NCBI GenBank assembly: GCA_942492635.1
Contig: CALOFP010000003.1
Location: 1,302,001-1,366,000 of the forward strand
DNA from: CALOFP01 sp942492635
GTDB lineage: Bacteria; UBP6; UBA1177; CALOFP01
Direction: 5' to 3'
DNA: 64,000 nt
The notes under the pieces are model-generated. The model saw only the letters and a program-made list of their open reading frames with translations. It searched no databases and was not told where the DNA came from. The translations under genes were made by a program, and so were the position numbers. This document shows positions 56,420-64,000 of the stretch, piece after piece. The stretch's first letter is position 1; each line of letters opens with the position of its first letter.

Positions 56420-56978
56420 ACAAATTTCCGCATTTTTGAAAGGAATTTTATAGAAACGCGAAACGATTAATATTTTTCTTCAACAAAGAAGTATCTCAAC
56501 GGACACTTTCAAGAAAAACAAGAGCAACTAAACCTTCTCAGTAAAAACAAATGGTTGCAAACCCACCAGTCGAATTGCCCTGTAAAACCAACACATTGAA
56601 AAACCTTTAATTTCACAATTTCTCTTCAAAATTTTTCCATAGACATTGCATTCCGTCTTAAAATTATTCTTGGAGGTATAGCAACATATATAATTGAACA
56701 CCTCCATTTTCCTAAGATGACAACGAATTTCCGAATAATGTCGAGGTTTGGAATACTGCTGATCAGCAAAGATTTGAAGACGATACCGTATTCTCTTTGG
56801 AAAAAAAAGATTTCCCAAATGAAATGACCCCGAAACAGCGCAGGCGAACGCAATGGAGCGCCCTGGAATTTCACCACAGAATAAAGATTACCCGACACAT
56901 CCGTCGAGCAACTGCCCCCTTTAATATTGAAGGGTCTTTCAAGATTGGATATGAAGCTTAAATATTCAGTTTAACGAC
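56420..56978. other. Intergenic region between the tRNA unit and enolase
   Basis: 559 bases. Two overlapping minus-strand frames of about 90 codons (56528-56818 and 56626-56898) lack a good ribosome site and any recognisable family, so they are not called. No RNA family is recognised. Confidence 0.5.
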
Positions 56979-57005
56979 AAAAAAAAGGGCCCCGACCGGG
57001 GCCCT
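56979..57005 (-). terminator. Intrinsic terminator after enolase
   Basis: On the minus strand, a GC stem AGGGCCCC/GGGGCCCT with a 4-base loop (57005-56986) is followed by a T-run (complement of eight A, 56979-56986), 24 bases after the enolase stop. Confidence 0.93.
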
Positions 57006-57028
57006 GAAGAAGTCTATCCTGAAAGAGT

Positions 57029-58327
57029 TTATGCCTCTTCCTGTTCTCCGAAGAGAATATCCTGTCCGGGATAGTAGGAATTGTCATCAAGGAACTCTTC
57101 GATTCTGAGAAGCTGGTTGTATTTTGCAACACGCTCACTTCTACAGATGGATCCTGTCTTGATCTGTCCTGCGTTAACAGCAACACTGAGATCGGCGATG
57201 AATGTATCTTCTGTTTCACCGCTTCTGTGAGAGATAACGGTTGTGTATCCGTTTCTGTGTGCAACTTCGATTGCATCCATTGTCTCACTGAGTGTTCCGA
57301 TCTGGTTGAGCTTGATGAGAATTGAGTTGGCTATGCCGCCTTCGATTCCTTCACCGAGTCTTTCGATGTTCGTAACGAAAAGATCGTCACCGACAAGCTG
57401 AACCTTGTCACCGAGACGCTCTGTAAGAAGCTTCCAGCCTTCCCAGTCATCTTCGTCCATTCCGTCTTCGATTGAGAAAATGGGGAACTTCTTGACAAGA
57501 CCCTCGTAGAAACCGACCATCTCTTCACGAGTCTTGGCTTTTCCACCGGACTTCTTGAACTGGTAAACGCCCTTCTCCTTGTCGTAGAGCTCGGATGATG
57601 CAACATCGAGAGCGAGAACGACGTCATCTCCTGCCTTGTATCCGGCTTTTTCGATGGCTTCAACGATAACTTCGAGAGCCTCTTCGTCGGATTTGAGGTT
57701 GGGAGCGAAACCACCTTCGTCTCCAACACCGGTTCCGAGTCCCTTTGCTTTGAGAATGCTCTTGAGGTGGTGGAAGATCTCCGTGTTCATCCTGATGCCT
57801 TCCTTGAAGGATTCGGCACCGACAGGCATGATCATGAACTCCTGGATGTCCACGGTGTTGTCTGCGTGAGCTCCACCGTTGAGGATGTTGGACATGGGAA
57901 CAGGAATAGTGTCGCTTCTCATTCCGCCGATGTATCTGAAAAGCGGAAGACCGAGTCCCTTTGCTCCTGCGCGGGCAACGGCAAGTGAAACGCCGAGCAT
58001 CGCATTTGCTCCGAGGTTGGATTTGTTGTTTGTACCGTCGAGATCGAGCATCGCGTTGTCGATTGCACGCTGGTCGATTGCGGACATACCGACAATCTCC
58101 TGTGAGATTTTGCCGATATTTTCAAGGGCCTTGAGAACACCCTTTCCAAGGTAACGGTTCTCATCCTTGTCTCTAAGCTCGAGGGCTTCGTGAACGCCTG
58201 TGCTGGCTCCGGATGGAACCATCGCCATTCCTACAACACCGTTTTCAAGTTCAACTTCAACCTCAACTGTAGGGTTTCCCCTGGAATCAAGAATTTCTCT
58301 TCCTCTTACATCTACTATTTCGTACAT
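57029..58327 (-). CDS. eno: Enolase (phosphopyruvate hydratase)
   Basis: A 432-residue glycolytic enzyme converting 2-phosphoglycerate to phosphoenolpyruvate. The N-terminal pattern IVDVRGREILDSRGNPTVEV, the loop SGASTGVHEALELRD, the Mg ligands in ALDVASSE, SIEDGMDEDDW and VGDDLFVTN, and SHRSGETEDTFIADL near the end are all present. ATG 58327 (GGAGGGACAA upstream) is chosen; an earlier in-frame start, 12 bases upstream, lacks spacing. A strong terminator follows and a promoter lies about 90 bases upstream, so it forms its own unit. Confidence 0.98.
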   Translation of the reverse strand: MYEIVDVRGREILDSRGNPTVEVEVELENGVVGMAMVPSGASTGVHEALELRDKDENRYLGKGVLKALENIGKISQEIVGMSAIDQRAIDNAMLDLDGTNNKSNLGANAMLGVSLAVARAGAKGLGLPLFRYIGGMRSDTIPVPMSNILNGGAHADNTVDIQEFMIMPVGAESFKEGIRMNTEIFHHLKSILKAKGLGTGVGDEGGFAPNLKSDEEALEVIVEAIEKAGYKAGDDVVLALDVASSELYDKEKGVYQFKKSGGKAKTREEMVGFYEGLVKKFPIFSIEDGMDEDDWEGWKLLTERLGDKVQLVGDDLFVTNIERLGEGIEGGIANSILIKLNQIGTLSETMDAIEVAHRNGYTTVISHRSGETEDTFIADLSVAVNAGQIKTGSICRSERVAKYNQLLRIEEFLDDNSYYPGQDILFGEQEEA

Positions 58328-58415
58328 TTGTCCCTCCACTAAAAAAAACAGTAAAAGGTAAACAGATTATCAACACCTTAATAAAAGGATGTCGATATCC
58401 GATTTTCGAACATGA

Positions 58416-58444
58416 AGTATATTCTAAAGGTTTTATAAAATCAA
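58416..58444 (-). promoter_or_regulatory. Probable enolase promoter
   Basis: On the minus strand, TTGATT (58444-58439) and TATACT (58421-58416) with a 17-base spacer. The leader would be about 80-85 bases, somewhat long. Confidence 0.5.
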
Positions 58445-58467
58445 TAAAAATCAGGCAACAAGGATTT

Positions 58468-59739
58468 CTACAGATCCGTTAAAGAAGCCATCTTCCTTCG
58501 AAGCGAAACCGATCCGTACACCTCTTTCCGATCGAAAAGCCTGTACACCTCGGGAAAGGGCTTGAGCGCTCTGGGGAAAACTCCCTTGAGGAATGATATA
58601 AGGACACCATAGTTGGTCATGGAAACTCCGAAATTATCGGGAATAGACTGCCTTCGCAGCATTTCACGACGGTTAAGAGTGCAGGCTCCGCAGTGAACAA
58701 CCAGTTTGTAGTCTGAAAGATCCTCCGGATACTCACTTCCGGGAACTGTTTCAATTTTCAGTCCGCCGCCGACATAATTCTGGAGCCATCGGGGAATCTT
58801 CACTCTGCCGATATCGTCCTCCAACGGATGGTGGCTGCAGCTTTCCGCAATGAGCACCCTGTCTCCAGGCTTGAGATCCTTTACAGCCATGACTCCCTTC
58901 ACCATTTTCATCAGATCTCCCTTCTGCCGAATCGAAAGAATTGAAAAACTGGTAAAGGGAATTTCTTCCGGTACATCGGCGCTGACCTGCGGAAAAACCT
59001 GTGAATCTGTGACGACGAGAGCCGGCGGCCTCTTCATCATCGAAAGTGTGGATAGAAGTTCCCGCTCCTTGCACATGATCGGCATGGCATCTCCATCGAG
59101 AACATCCCGGAGAGCCTTCACCTGAGGCATTATCAATCTTCCTTTGGGCGCGCCGAGGTCGATCGGAGTTACGAGAAGAACAGTGTCTCCCGGATGAATG
59201 AGATCACGAAGGAACGGCGGTTCCCACTCGCGTGGCGCAATTTCGAGTATTCGCTTCTTGAGTTCCCCTACTCCCTTCTTTTCAGCGGCACTTACGCGAA
59301 CGAAACTTTTCTCCTCCAGCCATTTCAAAGTTTCAGGAGAGAGTTCGGTGTCGATCTTATTGAGAACTATGATGTAGGGAATTCTCTCCTTTTCAAACTG
59401 GGAAATGAGGTGATTTTCAAATTCGTGTTCCATGGATCCTGAATCGAGAACAAGAAGCGCAAGATCGGTCTTCTTCAGTATTCTTTCCGATCTTTTTACA
59501 CGCTCCTCTCCGAGAGCGTCGTAAAGATCGTCGATTCCCGCGGTATCGATAAGAACGACAGGTCCGAGAGGAAGAAGTTCCATCGATTTAAAAACGGGAT
59601 CCGTTGTGGTCCCCGGAGTGTCGGAAACAATTGCAACCTGCTGATCTGTAACCGCATTTATGAGAGACGACTTCCCCGCATTTCTTCTGCCGAAAAAAGC
59701 TATGTGAAGCCTGTCTCCTCGTATGGTTTTCGCCTTCAT
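58468..59739 (-). CDS. hydF: [FeFe]-hydrogenase H-cluster maturation GTPase HydF
   Basis: A 423-residue scaffold on which HydE and HydG build the 2Fe subcluster before transfer to HydA. The G domain has GRRNAGKSS (about 17-25), DTPGTT, DTAGI and NKID; a dimerisation domain follows, then the C-terminal iron-sulfur domain with the ligand motif CSHH (about 308) and HCGAC (about 352), the CxHx(n)HCxxC arrangement of the family. Its start codon abuts the aspA stop and uses GGAGG inside the aspA end, so the pair is translationally coupled. HydE, HydG and the hydrogenase itself are not in the window. Confidence 0.97.
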   Translation of the reverse strand: MKAKTIRGDRLHIAFFGRRNAGKSSLINAVTDQQVAIVSDTPGTTTDPVFKSMELLPLGPVVLIDTAGIDDLYDALGEERVKRSERILKKTDLALLVLDSGSMEHEFENHLISQFEKERIPYIIVLNKIDTELSPETLKWLEEKSFVRVSAAEKKGVGELKKRILEIAPREWEPPFLRDLIHPGDTVLLVTPIDLGAPKGRLIMPQVKALRDVLDGDAMPIMCKERELLSTLSMMKRPPALVVTDSQVFPQVSADVPEEIPFTSFSILSIRQKGDLMKMVKGVMAVKDLKPGDRVLIAESCSHHPLEDDIGRVKIPRWLQNYVGGGLKIETVPGSEYPEDLSDYKLVVHCGACTLNRREMLRRQSIPDNFGVSMTNYGVLISFLKGVFPRALKPFPEVYRLFDRKEVYGSVSLRRKMASLTDL

Positions 59740-61137
59740 CTAATCCTCCTCCAGCATGGGAATTCCCGGACTCGCCATTATCTCAGGAGAAAGAAGCTTC
59801 TCCAGCTTTTCATCCGCCACAAGTTTCCTTTCCCTTACAATTTCAATAAAACTTCTCCCTGTTTCTCCAGCCTCTTTCACAACCGATGAAACGGCATCGT
59901 AACCCAATGTCGGAGTGAGAAGAGTGGCCACGGCGTAGCTTCGCTCCACATGATTTCGAACGTTTGATTCATTAATCTTTATTCCATATATTGTGGCCGA
60001 GAGACGGTCGCATAGATTCCCAAGCAGTTCGATCGACTGCAGGATCTTGTGGGCAACCAGCGGCAGGAACTGTGGAAGTTCGAGGTTGCTCTCGGATGCC
60101 GCCGTTGAAATCACGCTGTCGTTTCCTATGACGACGAGACATACCTGCTCGGCGGCCTCCGCCATTACGGGATTGACCTTTCCGGGCATGATCGAGGAAC
60201 CAGCCTGAACCGCAGGAAGAATGATCTCTCCCAGCCCGCAGTTGGGCCCCGATGAGAGAAGTCGCAGATCGGACGCCATCTTCTTAATCGATACGGCACC
60301 GGTTTTGATGAGTCCCGACACCTCGACAATCTGGTCGATGTTCTGTGTTGCGTCGACAAGATTTCTGGAAAGTGAAACGGGTTCCTCAACGAGCGCGCGG
60401 AGAATATCCACAACGTGCATGGCGTAACTTCTGTCGGCATTGATTCCGGTTCCCACAGCCGTTCCTCCGAGATTTATCTCCCTCACCCAGTCTCTTGCCT
60501 TGTCCAGTCTCCACCGGAAACGGGAGAGAGCATCCGCCCATGCACCGAAAGTCTGGCCAAAGGAAATCGGCATCGCATCCTGGAGCTCTGTCCGGCCGAT
60601 TTTGAGAATGGAAGCGAACTGACGCTCCTTCTCATGAAGCCTGTCAAGAAGCCTCTCAACGGAATCGTGAAGAGTCTTAAGATTCTTCAGTATCGTAAGC
60701 CTTACGGCGGTTCCGTAAACATCGTTTGTAGACTGGCTGAGATTGACATGATCAAGAGGATTAACCTCGTCGTAGGATCCGAATTTCAATCCGAGATTGC
60801 GGAGCGAAATGTTGGCAACAAGTTCGTTTGCCGCCATATTCGTTGATGTTCCGGCGCCGCCCTGTAGAGGATGAAGCCTGGGAGTATACTCACCTATTCG
60901 TGGGATAATTTCATCCACAGCCTTCTCCACAGCGCCGCCGACCCGTTCGTCAAGGAGACCGGCACGCATATTTGCTATGGCGGCCGACTTTTTTATTAAA
61001 ACTACATTTTCAAAGAGATCGGAACGTATCCGGTCATCTGAAAAAGCAAAATTTTCCATGGCCCTAAAAGTGTTGATTCCAAAAGGAAAATCATCATCCA
61101 GAGCCACTTCTCCAAGAAAATCTCTCTCTATTCTCAT
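59740..61137 (-). CDS. aspA: Aspartate ammonia-lyase (hydrogenase-cluster type)
   Basis: A 465-residue fumarase/aspartase superfamily enzyme. The signature loop GSSIMPGKVNPVMAE is at about residues 314-328, with earlier conserved HPLQGGAGTSTNMAANE and LSQSTNDVYGTA. It splits aspartate into fumarate and ammonia. Fumarase cannot be excluded from motifs alone, but the direct coupling to hydF matches a neighbourhood seen in other hydrogenase maturation clusters, where aspartase-like genes accompany hydE, hydF and hydG. Possible roles are ammonia supply for the dithiomethylamine bridge or fumarate production; both are inference. Confidence 0.9.
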   Translation of the reverse strand: MRIERDFLGEVALDDDFPFGINTFRAMENFAFSDDRIRSDLFENVVLIKKSAAIANMRAGLLDERVGGAVEKAVDEIIPRIGEYTPRLHPLQGGAGTSTNMAANELVANISLRNLGLKFGSYDEVNPLDHVNLSQSTNDVYGTAVRLTILKNLKTLHDSVERLLDRLHEKERQFASILKIGRTELQDAMPISFGQTFGAWADALSRFRWRLDKARDWVREINLGGTAVGTGINADRSYAMHVVDILRALVEEPVSLSRNLVDATQNIDQIVEVSGLIKTGAVSIKKMASDLRLLSSGPNCGLGEIILPAVQAGSSIMPGKVNPVMAEAAEQVCLVVIGNDSVISTAASESNLELPQFLPLVAHKILQSIELLGNLCDRLSATIYGIKINESNVRNHVERSYAVATLLTPTLGYDAVSSVVKEAGETGRSFIEIVRERKLVADEKLEKLLSPEIMASPGIPMLEED

Positions 61138-61416
61138 ATGGATTCCCTATCAAAGGTTTTTAAACGATTTTCGATTGATGGTATCAAAACAAGAGAAATA
61201 TGGCAAGATAAATAGGAACGATTATCGTTTTCCTCGCCACATCCTTTCGAACGATCCTTTAATTCATCAAAAATCGACTAAAAGATTTAAACGGAGTTGA
61301 GAAATGAGGAGAGATTCTGCAGTTCGAATTATGACAAAAGGAAAAAACCAGACATAAACTTCATAAGTTTAAACAAAGTCAATGCAAAAAATGATGTGCG
61401 TTGAATAAATGAGATT

Positions 61417-61493
61417 TGGTGGCGAGAGAGTGATTCGAACACTCGACCTGCGGGATATGAGTCCGCTGCTCTAGCCAACTGAGCTACCTCGCC
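61417..61493 (-). tRNA. tRNA-Met (CAU)
   Basis: 77 bases with encoded CCA. Acceptor GGCGAGG/TCTCGCC, D arm AGCTCAGTTGGCTAGAGC, anticodon loop CTCATAT giving CAU, and T arm GAGTG-TTCGAAT-CACTC. The anticodon stem has an A-C mismatch at its lower pair. Lack of the three G-C pairs of initiator tRNA suggests elongator Met, but the CAU-reading isoleucine tRNA (lysidine type) cannot be excluded. Confidence 0.92.
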
Positions 61494-61727
61494 AACCAAT
61501 CGACGTGGCTCATATTAACGATTCTTCGCCGAGTGTCAACAAAAAAATGACAATCCACAACAAGAACGGTTGCAAGTATTTATTTTATCTAATCATTCAA
61601 TTCGCAACTAGACACATGAGTTCAATTAGTCGTTAAAATATTTAGCACCGTCAAACAAGCTTATCAATTACAGAATTTGATACGTTTTTTCGCACCCCCC
61701 TTTGTTAAAGTTTTTTTAATTTATAAC

Positions 61728-61755
61728 TTGACATCCCAGTCTAAAAAAATAATAT
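61728..61755 (+). promoter_or_regulatory. Sigma70-type promoter of the FadL-like gene
   Basis: TTGACA (61728-61733) and TAATAT (61750-61755) with a 16-base spacer, 43 bases before the ATG. Confidence 0.75.
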
Positions 61756-61798
61756 AACCGGGTTAAAACGTTATTGAATTCGTTTTTGGAGGAACTAA

Positions 61799-63073
61799 AT
61801 GAAAAGAATTCTAAAACCCATTATCGCCGTAACACTTTTAATGAACTTGGCTTTTGCCAGAGGAGTCGGTAACAATTCAAACCTCAGTTCGGAGTATGTT
61901 AGAACGCTCAACCGCAACGCTGCAACAGACATTGCCGACATTGCGGCATACAACCCCGCAGGAACCGTATTCATGGAAGACGGAATCCACCTATACTTCA
62001 GCAACCAGATACTTTTCAAAGAATACAGACAGGAGCTTTCCGATCTTACAGGTGACGCCGCGGCATTGAACGGGCAGAAGTTCAAATCAGACAACACCAC
62101 ATGGTTCATTCCATCTGCTTATGTTGTCGGAAAATGGGGAGACATGGCCGGACATGTCTATTTTAACGTCCCCGGAGGCGGCGGTAGCGTTGAGTACAAC
62201 GACGGTGTAGCCACCACAGCATTTCTTGGCAATTTCAAGCTCAAAGACCCGAAAGTTACCGGTTCAAACATTTACTACAGCGGTGGAGCAGGATTTTCAT
62301 ACAAATTTGCAGATTGGATTTCAGCATCTATCGGCGGTCGCGTAATTTATTCGGAATACGAAAAGGATGTGGAAGCTACATCAACGGTTACCAACACACG
62401 AATAAAAGTTCTTGATTACAAAGAGTCTGCACTGGGATTTTCGGGAATCGTCGGAGTCAATATCAAACCGATCAAGGGCATGAACATCGGTCTCCGCTAC
62501 GAAACACCGACCCGCTTGGAATTCGATGTGGATAAAAAAGAGAATATTCCAGGATCGCCCCTTCCCGACATCGCCGATCCGAGTCCCGACGGATCTTCTT
62601 TCAGAAAGGACCTCGCATCGGTAATAGCAACAGGTGTAAGTTACATGATAACAGATGATCTCAGAGCGGAAGCCGACTTTACCCTCTATCTCAACACCCT
62701 TTCAAGAAGAGATAGATCAAGTAAGGAAAAGAACATCGAGGACGAATTCAAAACCGGTTTCGATGTGGGCCTGATGTTCGAATACTCAATTCTCAAGAAC
62801 CTCAAAGTAAGCGTCGGAGGTCTTTACAACAGACCCGGATCAAACCCTGACACTTACAATGAAAACAACCCCACTCTCAACGGTGCAACGGTTGCAGGCG
62901 GAGTCTTCTACAGACCAATTGACGCTCTTGGAATAAGCGTAGGCTACCTTCACACAATATACCAGGATAACCACAAGAACGTTGAAGGAATTCCTGGAAT
63001 GATTCCTCCTCACAAAATCAAACTCAGCCGTGATGCAGATATTCTCTCAATCGGCGCAACCTACAGCTTCTAA
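61799..63073 (+). CDS. OmpP1/FadL family outer-membrane transporter
   Basis: A 424-residue beta-barrel. A signal peptide (MKRILKPIIAVTLLMNLAFA) is followed by the family N-terminal hatch, where ATDIADIAAYNPAGTV carries the conserved NPA motif. Alternating aromatic/polar strands run to a terminal strand ending in ATYSF, the aromatic C-terminal residue recognised by the BAM complex. FadL homologues import long-chain fatty acids or other hydrophobic compounds. GGAGG lies 6 bases before the ATG and a good promoter precedes it. Strong evidence for a true outer membrane. Confidence 0.92.
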   Translation: MKRILKPIIAVTLLMNLAFARGVGNNSNLSSEYVRTLNRNAATDIADIAAYNPAGTVFMEDGIHLYFSNQILFKEYRQELSDLTGDAAALNGQKFKSDNTTWFIPSAYVVGKWGDMAGHVYFNVPGGGGSVEYNDGVATTAFLGNFKLKDPKVTGSNIYYSGGAGFSYKFADWISASIGGRVIYSEYEKDVEATSTVTNTRIKVLDYKESALGFSGIVGVNIKPIKGMNIGLRYETPTRLEFDVDKKENIPGSPLPDIADPSPDGSSFRKDLASVIATGVSYMITDDLRAEADFTLYLNTLSRRDRSSKEKNIEDEFKTGFDVGLMFEYSILKNLKVSVGGLYNRPGSNPDTYNENNPTLNGATVAGGVFYRPIDALGISVGYLHTIYQDNHKNVEGIPGMIPPHKIKLSRDADILSIGATYSF

Positions 63074-63148
63074 AAACTCCCTAAAATTTACAATTCCAAC
63101 CTTTTCCTTATACTAAAATCCGTTAAAAATTGTTTTCCGGATCTATTT

Positions 63149-64000
63149 ATGAAAGATAAGGACCTCGAAAAAATTCTACGTTCAATCGACAACAGAAGCT
63201 ACAAAGCCTACCACGATATAAAAGGAAAGTTCGACTTTTCATTCTACACCCTCTTCGTTGACTATGTTCAGGGTGATCCCTTTGCCAAACCGAGCAGAAT
63301 GAGGATCAGGATCGATCATGAGACAGCCGATTTTCCTCAGAATCTTTTCAATTCAAAAATCCGTAGCAAGCCTTTCACCGATTTTCTGGCGCGCAGCTTT
63401 TTCATAACCTGCAGGAAAATCGCGAAGGGAAACCGCGGAAGCGGAAACAGCGGCTCGATCGGAATTGAAAAACCGATGCAGGAGATTCTGGAGCGCAGTT
63501 CGGTCATCGTGAATGACTCTTTTATCGAAGTTCGCTTCCAGTTCGGACTTCCCGCATTCGGAAGAAGAATCGCCGCAAAAGAGGCGTGGGAAATGTTTTT
63601 TCACGAACTTCCCGAAATTGCAGAAGAAGCTCTGCTCTTCAAGAACTGCAACGAGGAGAGAATCCGAAAACATATTGAAATTTCTGAAGATGCCGACTAT
63701 CTCAGAAACCTTCTGGACGAAAACGGACTTGTATCATTCGTTGCAGACGATTCAATACTTCCTCGGGCCAGCGGAATCGATCCCCGCCCGCTTTCCCGAA
63801 ATGAAGCTGTTCCATTCAAATCTCCGGAAACAATGAGATTCTCATTCAGCCTCCCCAACCGGGGAGAGATCACAGGAATGGGAATTAAAAAGGGAATTAC
63901 CCTTATTGTCGGAGGCGGTTACCACGGAAAATCGACACTGCTGAATGCAGTCGAACTTGGCGTCTACAACCACATTCCCGGAGACGGACGTGAATTTGTG
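63149..64000 (+). CDS. Predicted ATPase of the ABC class (PF09818-type), 3' end outside the window
   Basis: The frame opens at ATG 63149 and is still open at the last base (284 residues visible). It matches the family called predicted ATPase of the ABC class: KAYHDIKGKFDF and FVDYVQGDPFAKPSRMRI near the start, then a Walker A variant GGGYHGKST (about 255-263) followed by GVYNHIPGDGREFV. These cytoplasmic proteins are common in bacteria and are of unknown function, with possible links to RNA or nucleotide handling. The start has only a weak ribosome site (CCGG at a distance). It may be co-transcribed with the FadL-like gene 75 bases upstream. Confidence 0.9.
   Translation, partial: MKDKDLEKILRSIDNRSYKAYHDIKGKFDFSFYTLFVDYVQGDPFAKPSRMRIRIDHETADFPQNLFNSKIRSKPFTDFLARSFFITCRKIAKGNRGSGNSGSIGIEKPMQEILERSSVIVNDSFIEVRFQFGLPAFGRRIAAKEAWEMFFHELPEIAEEALLFKNCNEERIRKHIEISEDADYLRNLLDENGLVSFVADDSILPRASGIDPRPLSRNEAVPFKSPETMRFSFSLPNRGEITGMGIKKGITLIVGGGYHGKSTLLNAVELGVYNHIPGDGREFV

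Noticed and set aside
56528..56898. Two overlapping minus-strand ORFs of about 90 codons
   Set aside because: They overlap each other in different frames, lack ribosome sites and have aromatic/Ile-rich AT-driven composition.

Overview
The window looks like chromosome from an uncultured anaerobic bacterium with a Gram-negative envelope, probably on the Myxococcota/deltaproteobacterial side. The clues are a TPR lipoprotein ending in an AgmX/PglI-type domain, a myxobacteria-style Cys-rich DUF4215 array, ELWxxDGT-repeat lipoproteins, eight predicted lipoproteins (several with long Asp/Ser/Glu-rich linkers), a FadL-type outer-membrane protein, and the hydrogenase maturase HydF, which implies [FeFe]-hydrogenase metabolism. 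Base composition looks moderately AT-rich by eye. The phylum is inference; no rRNA or other decisive marker is present. I see no phage, insertion sequence, CRISPR array or classical defence island.

Layout. 1-3.8 kb: 3' part of a giant secreted protein with a phase-locked 102-bp Cys-rich repeat. 4-7.1 kb: a UPF0210/ACT pair, tmRNA (ssrA), a possible 39-codon ORF and an RRM RNA-binding protein. 7.4-15.5 kb: MATE exporter, methyltransferase, small lipoprotein, sbcD-sbcC. 15.6-24.1 kb: two tandem paralogous giant lipoproteins. 24.4-29.6 kb: a response regulator and a hybrid histidine kinase with four periplasmic solute-binding modules. 30.4-41 kb: a looser, repeat-littered stretch with surface lipoproteins, an antiporter-EIIA fusion, a serine hydrolase, SseB and a Dph6-like ATPase; three dispersed intergenic repeat families and a 1.06-kb gene-free gap lie here. 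41-48.3 kb: PAS/GAF protein, uvrB interrupted by a one-base frameshift, thioesterase, lone MlaF-like ATPase, CheR-like protein. 48.3-56 kb: a large GH9 cellulase divergent from a periplasmic-binding lipoprotein overlapping a hybrid sensor kinase. 56-64 kb: tRNA-Cys and tRNA-Gly, enolase, hydF, aspA, tRNA-Met, a FadL porin and the start of an ABC-class ATPase.

Themes. The cell invests heavily in surface display and in periplasmic sensing. Two independent sensor systems use solute-binding folds as input with no transporter beside them, and one lies back-to-back with a cellulase, suggesting substrate-responsive polysaccharide use. Enolase, HydF and AspA fit a fermentative core. The points most worth checking are the four-module sensor kinase, the cellulase/binding-protein/kinase module, the modular lipoprotein pair, the uvrB frameshift, the repeat families at 32-41 kb and the small ORF between ssrA and the RRM gene. 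No complete undescribed system can be proved from the sequence alone.
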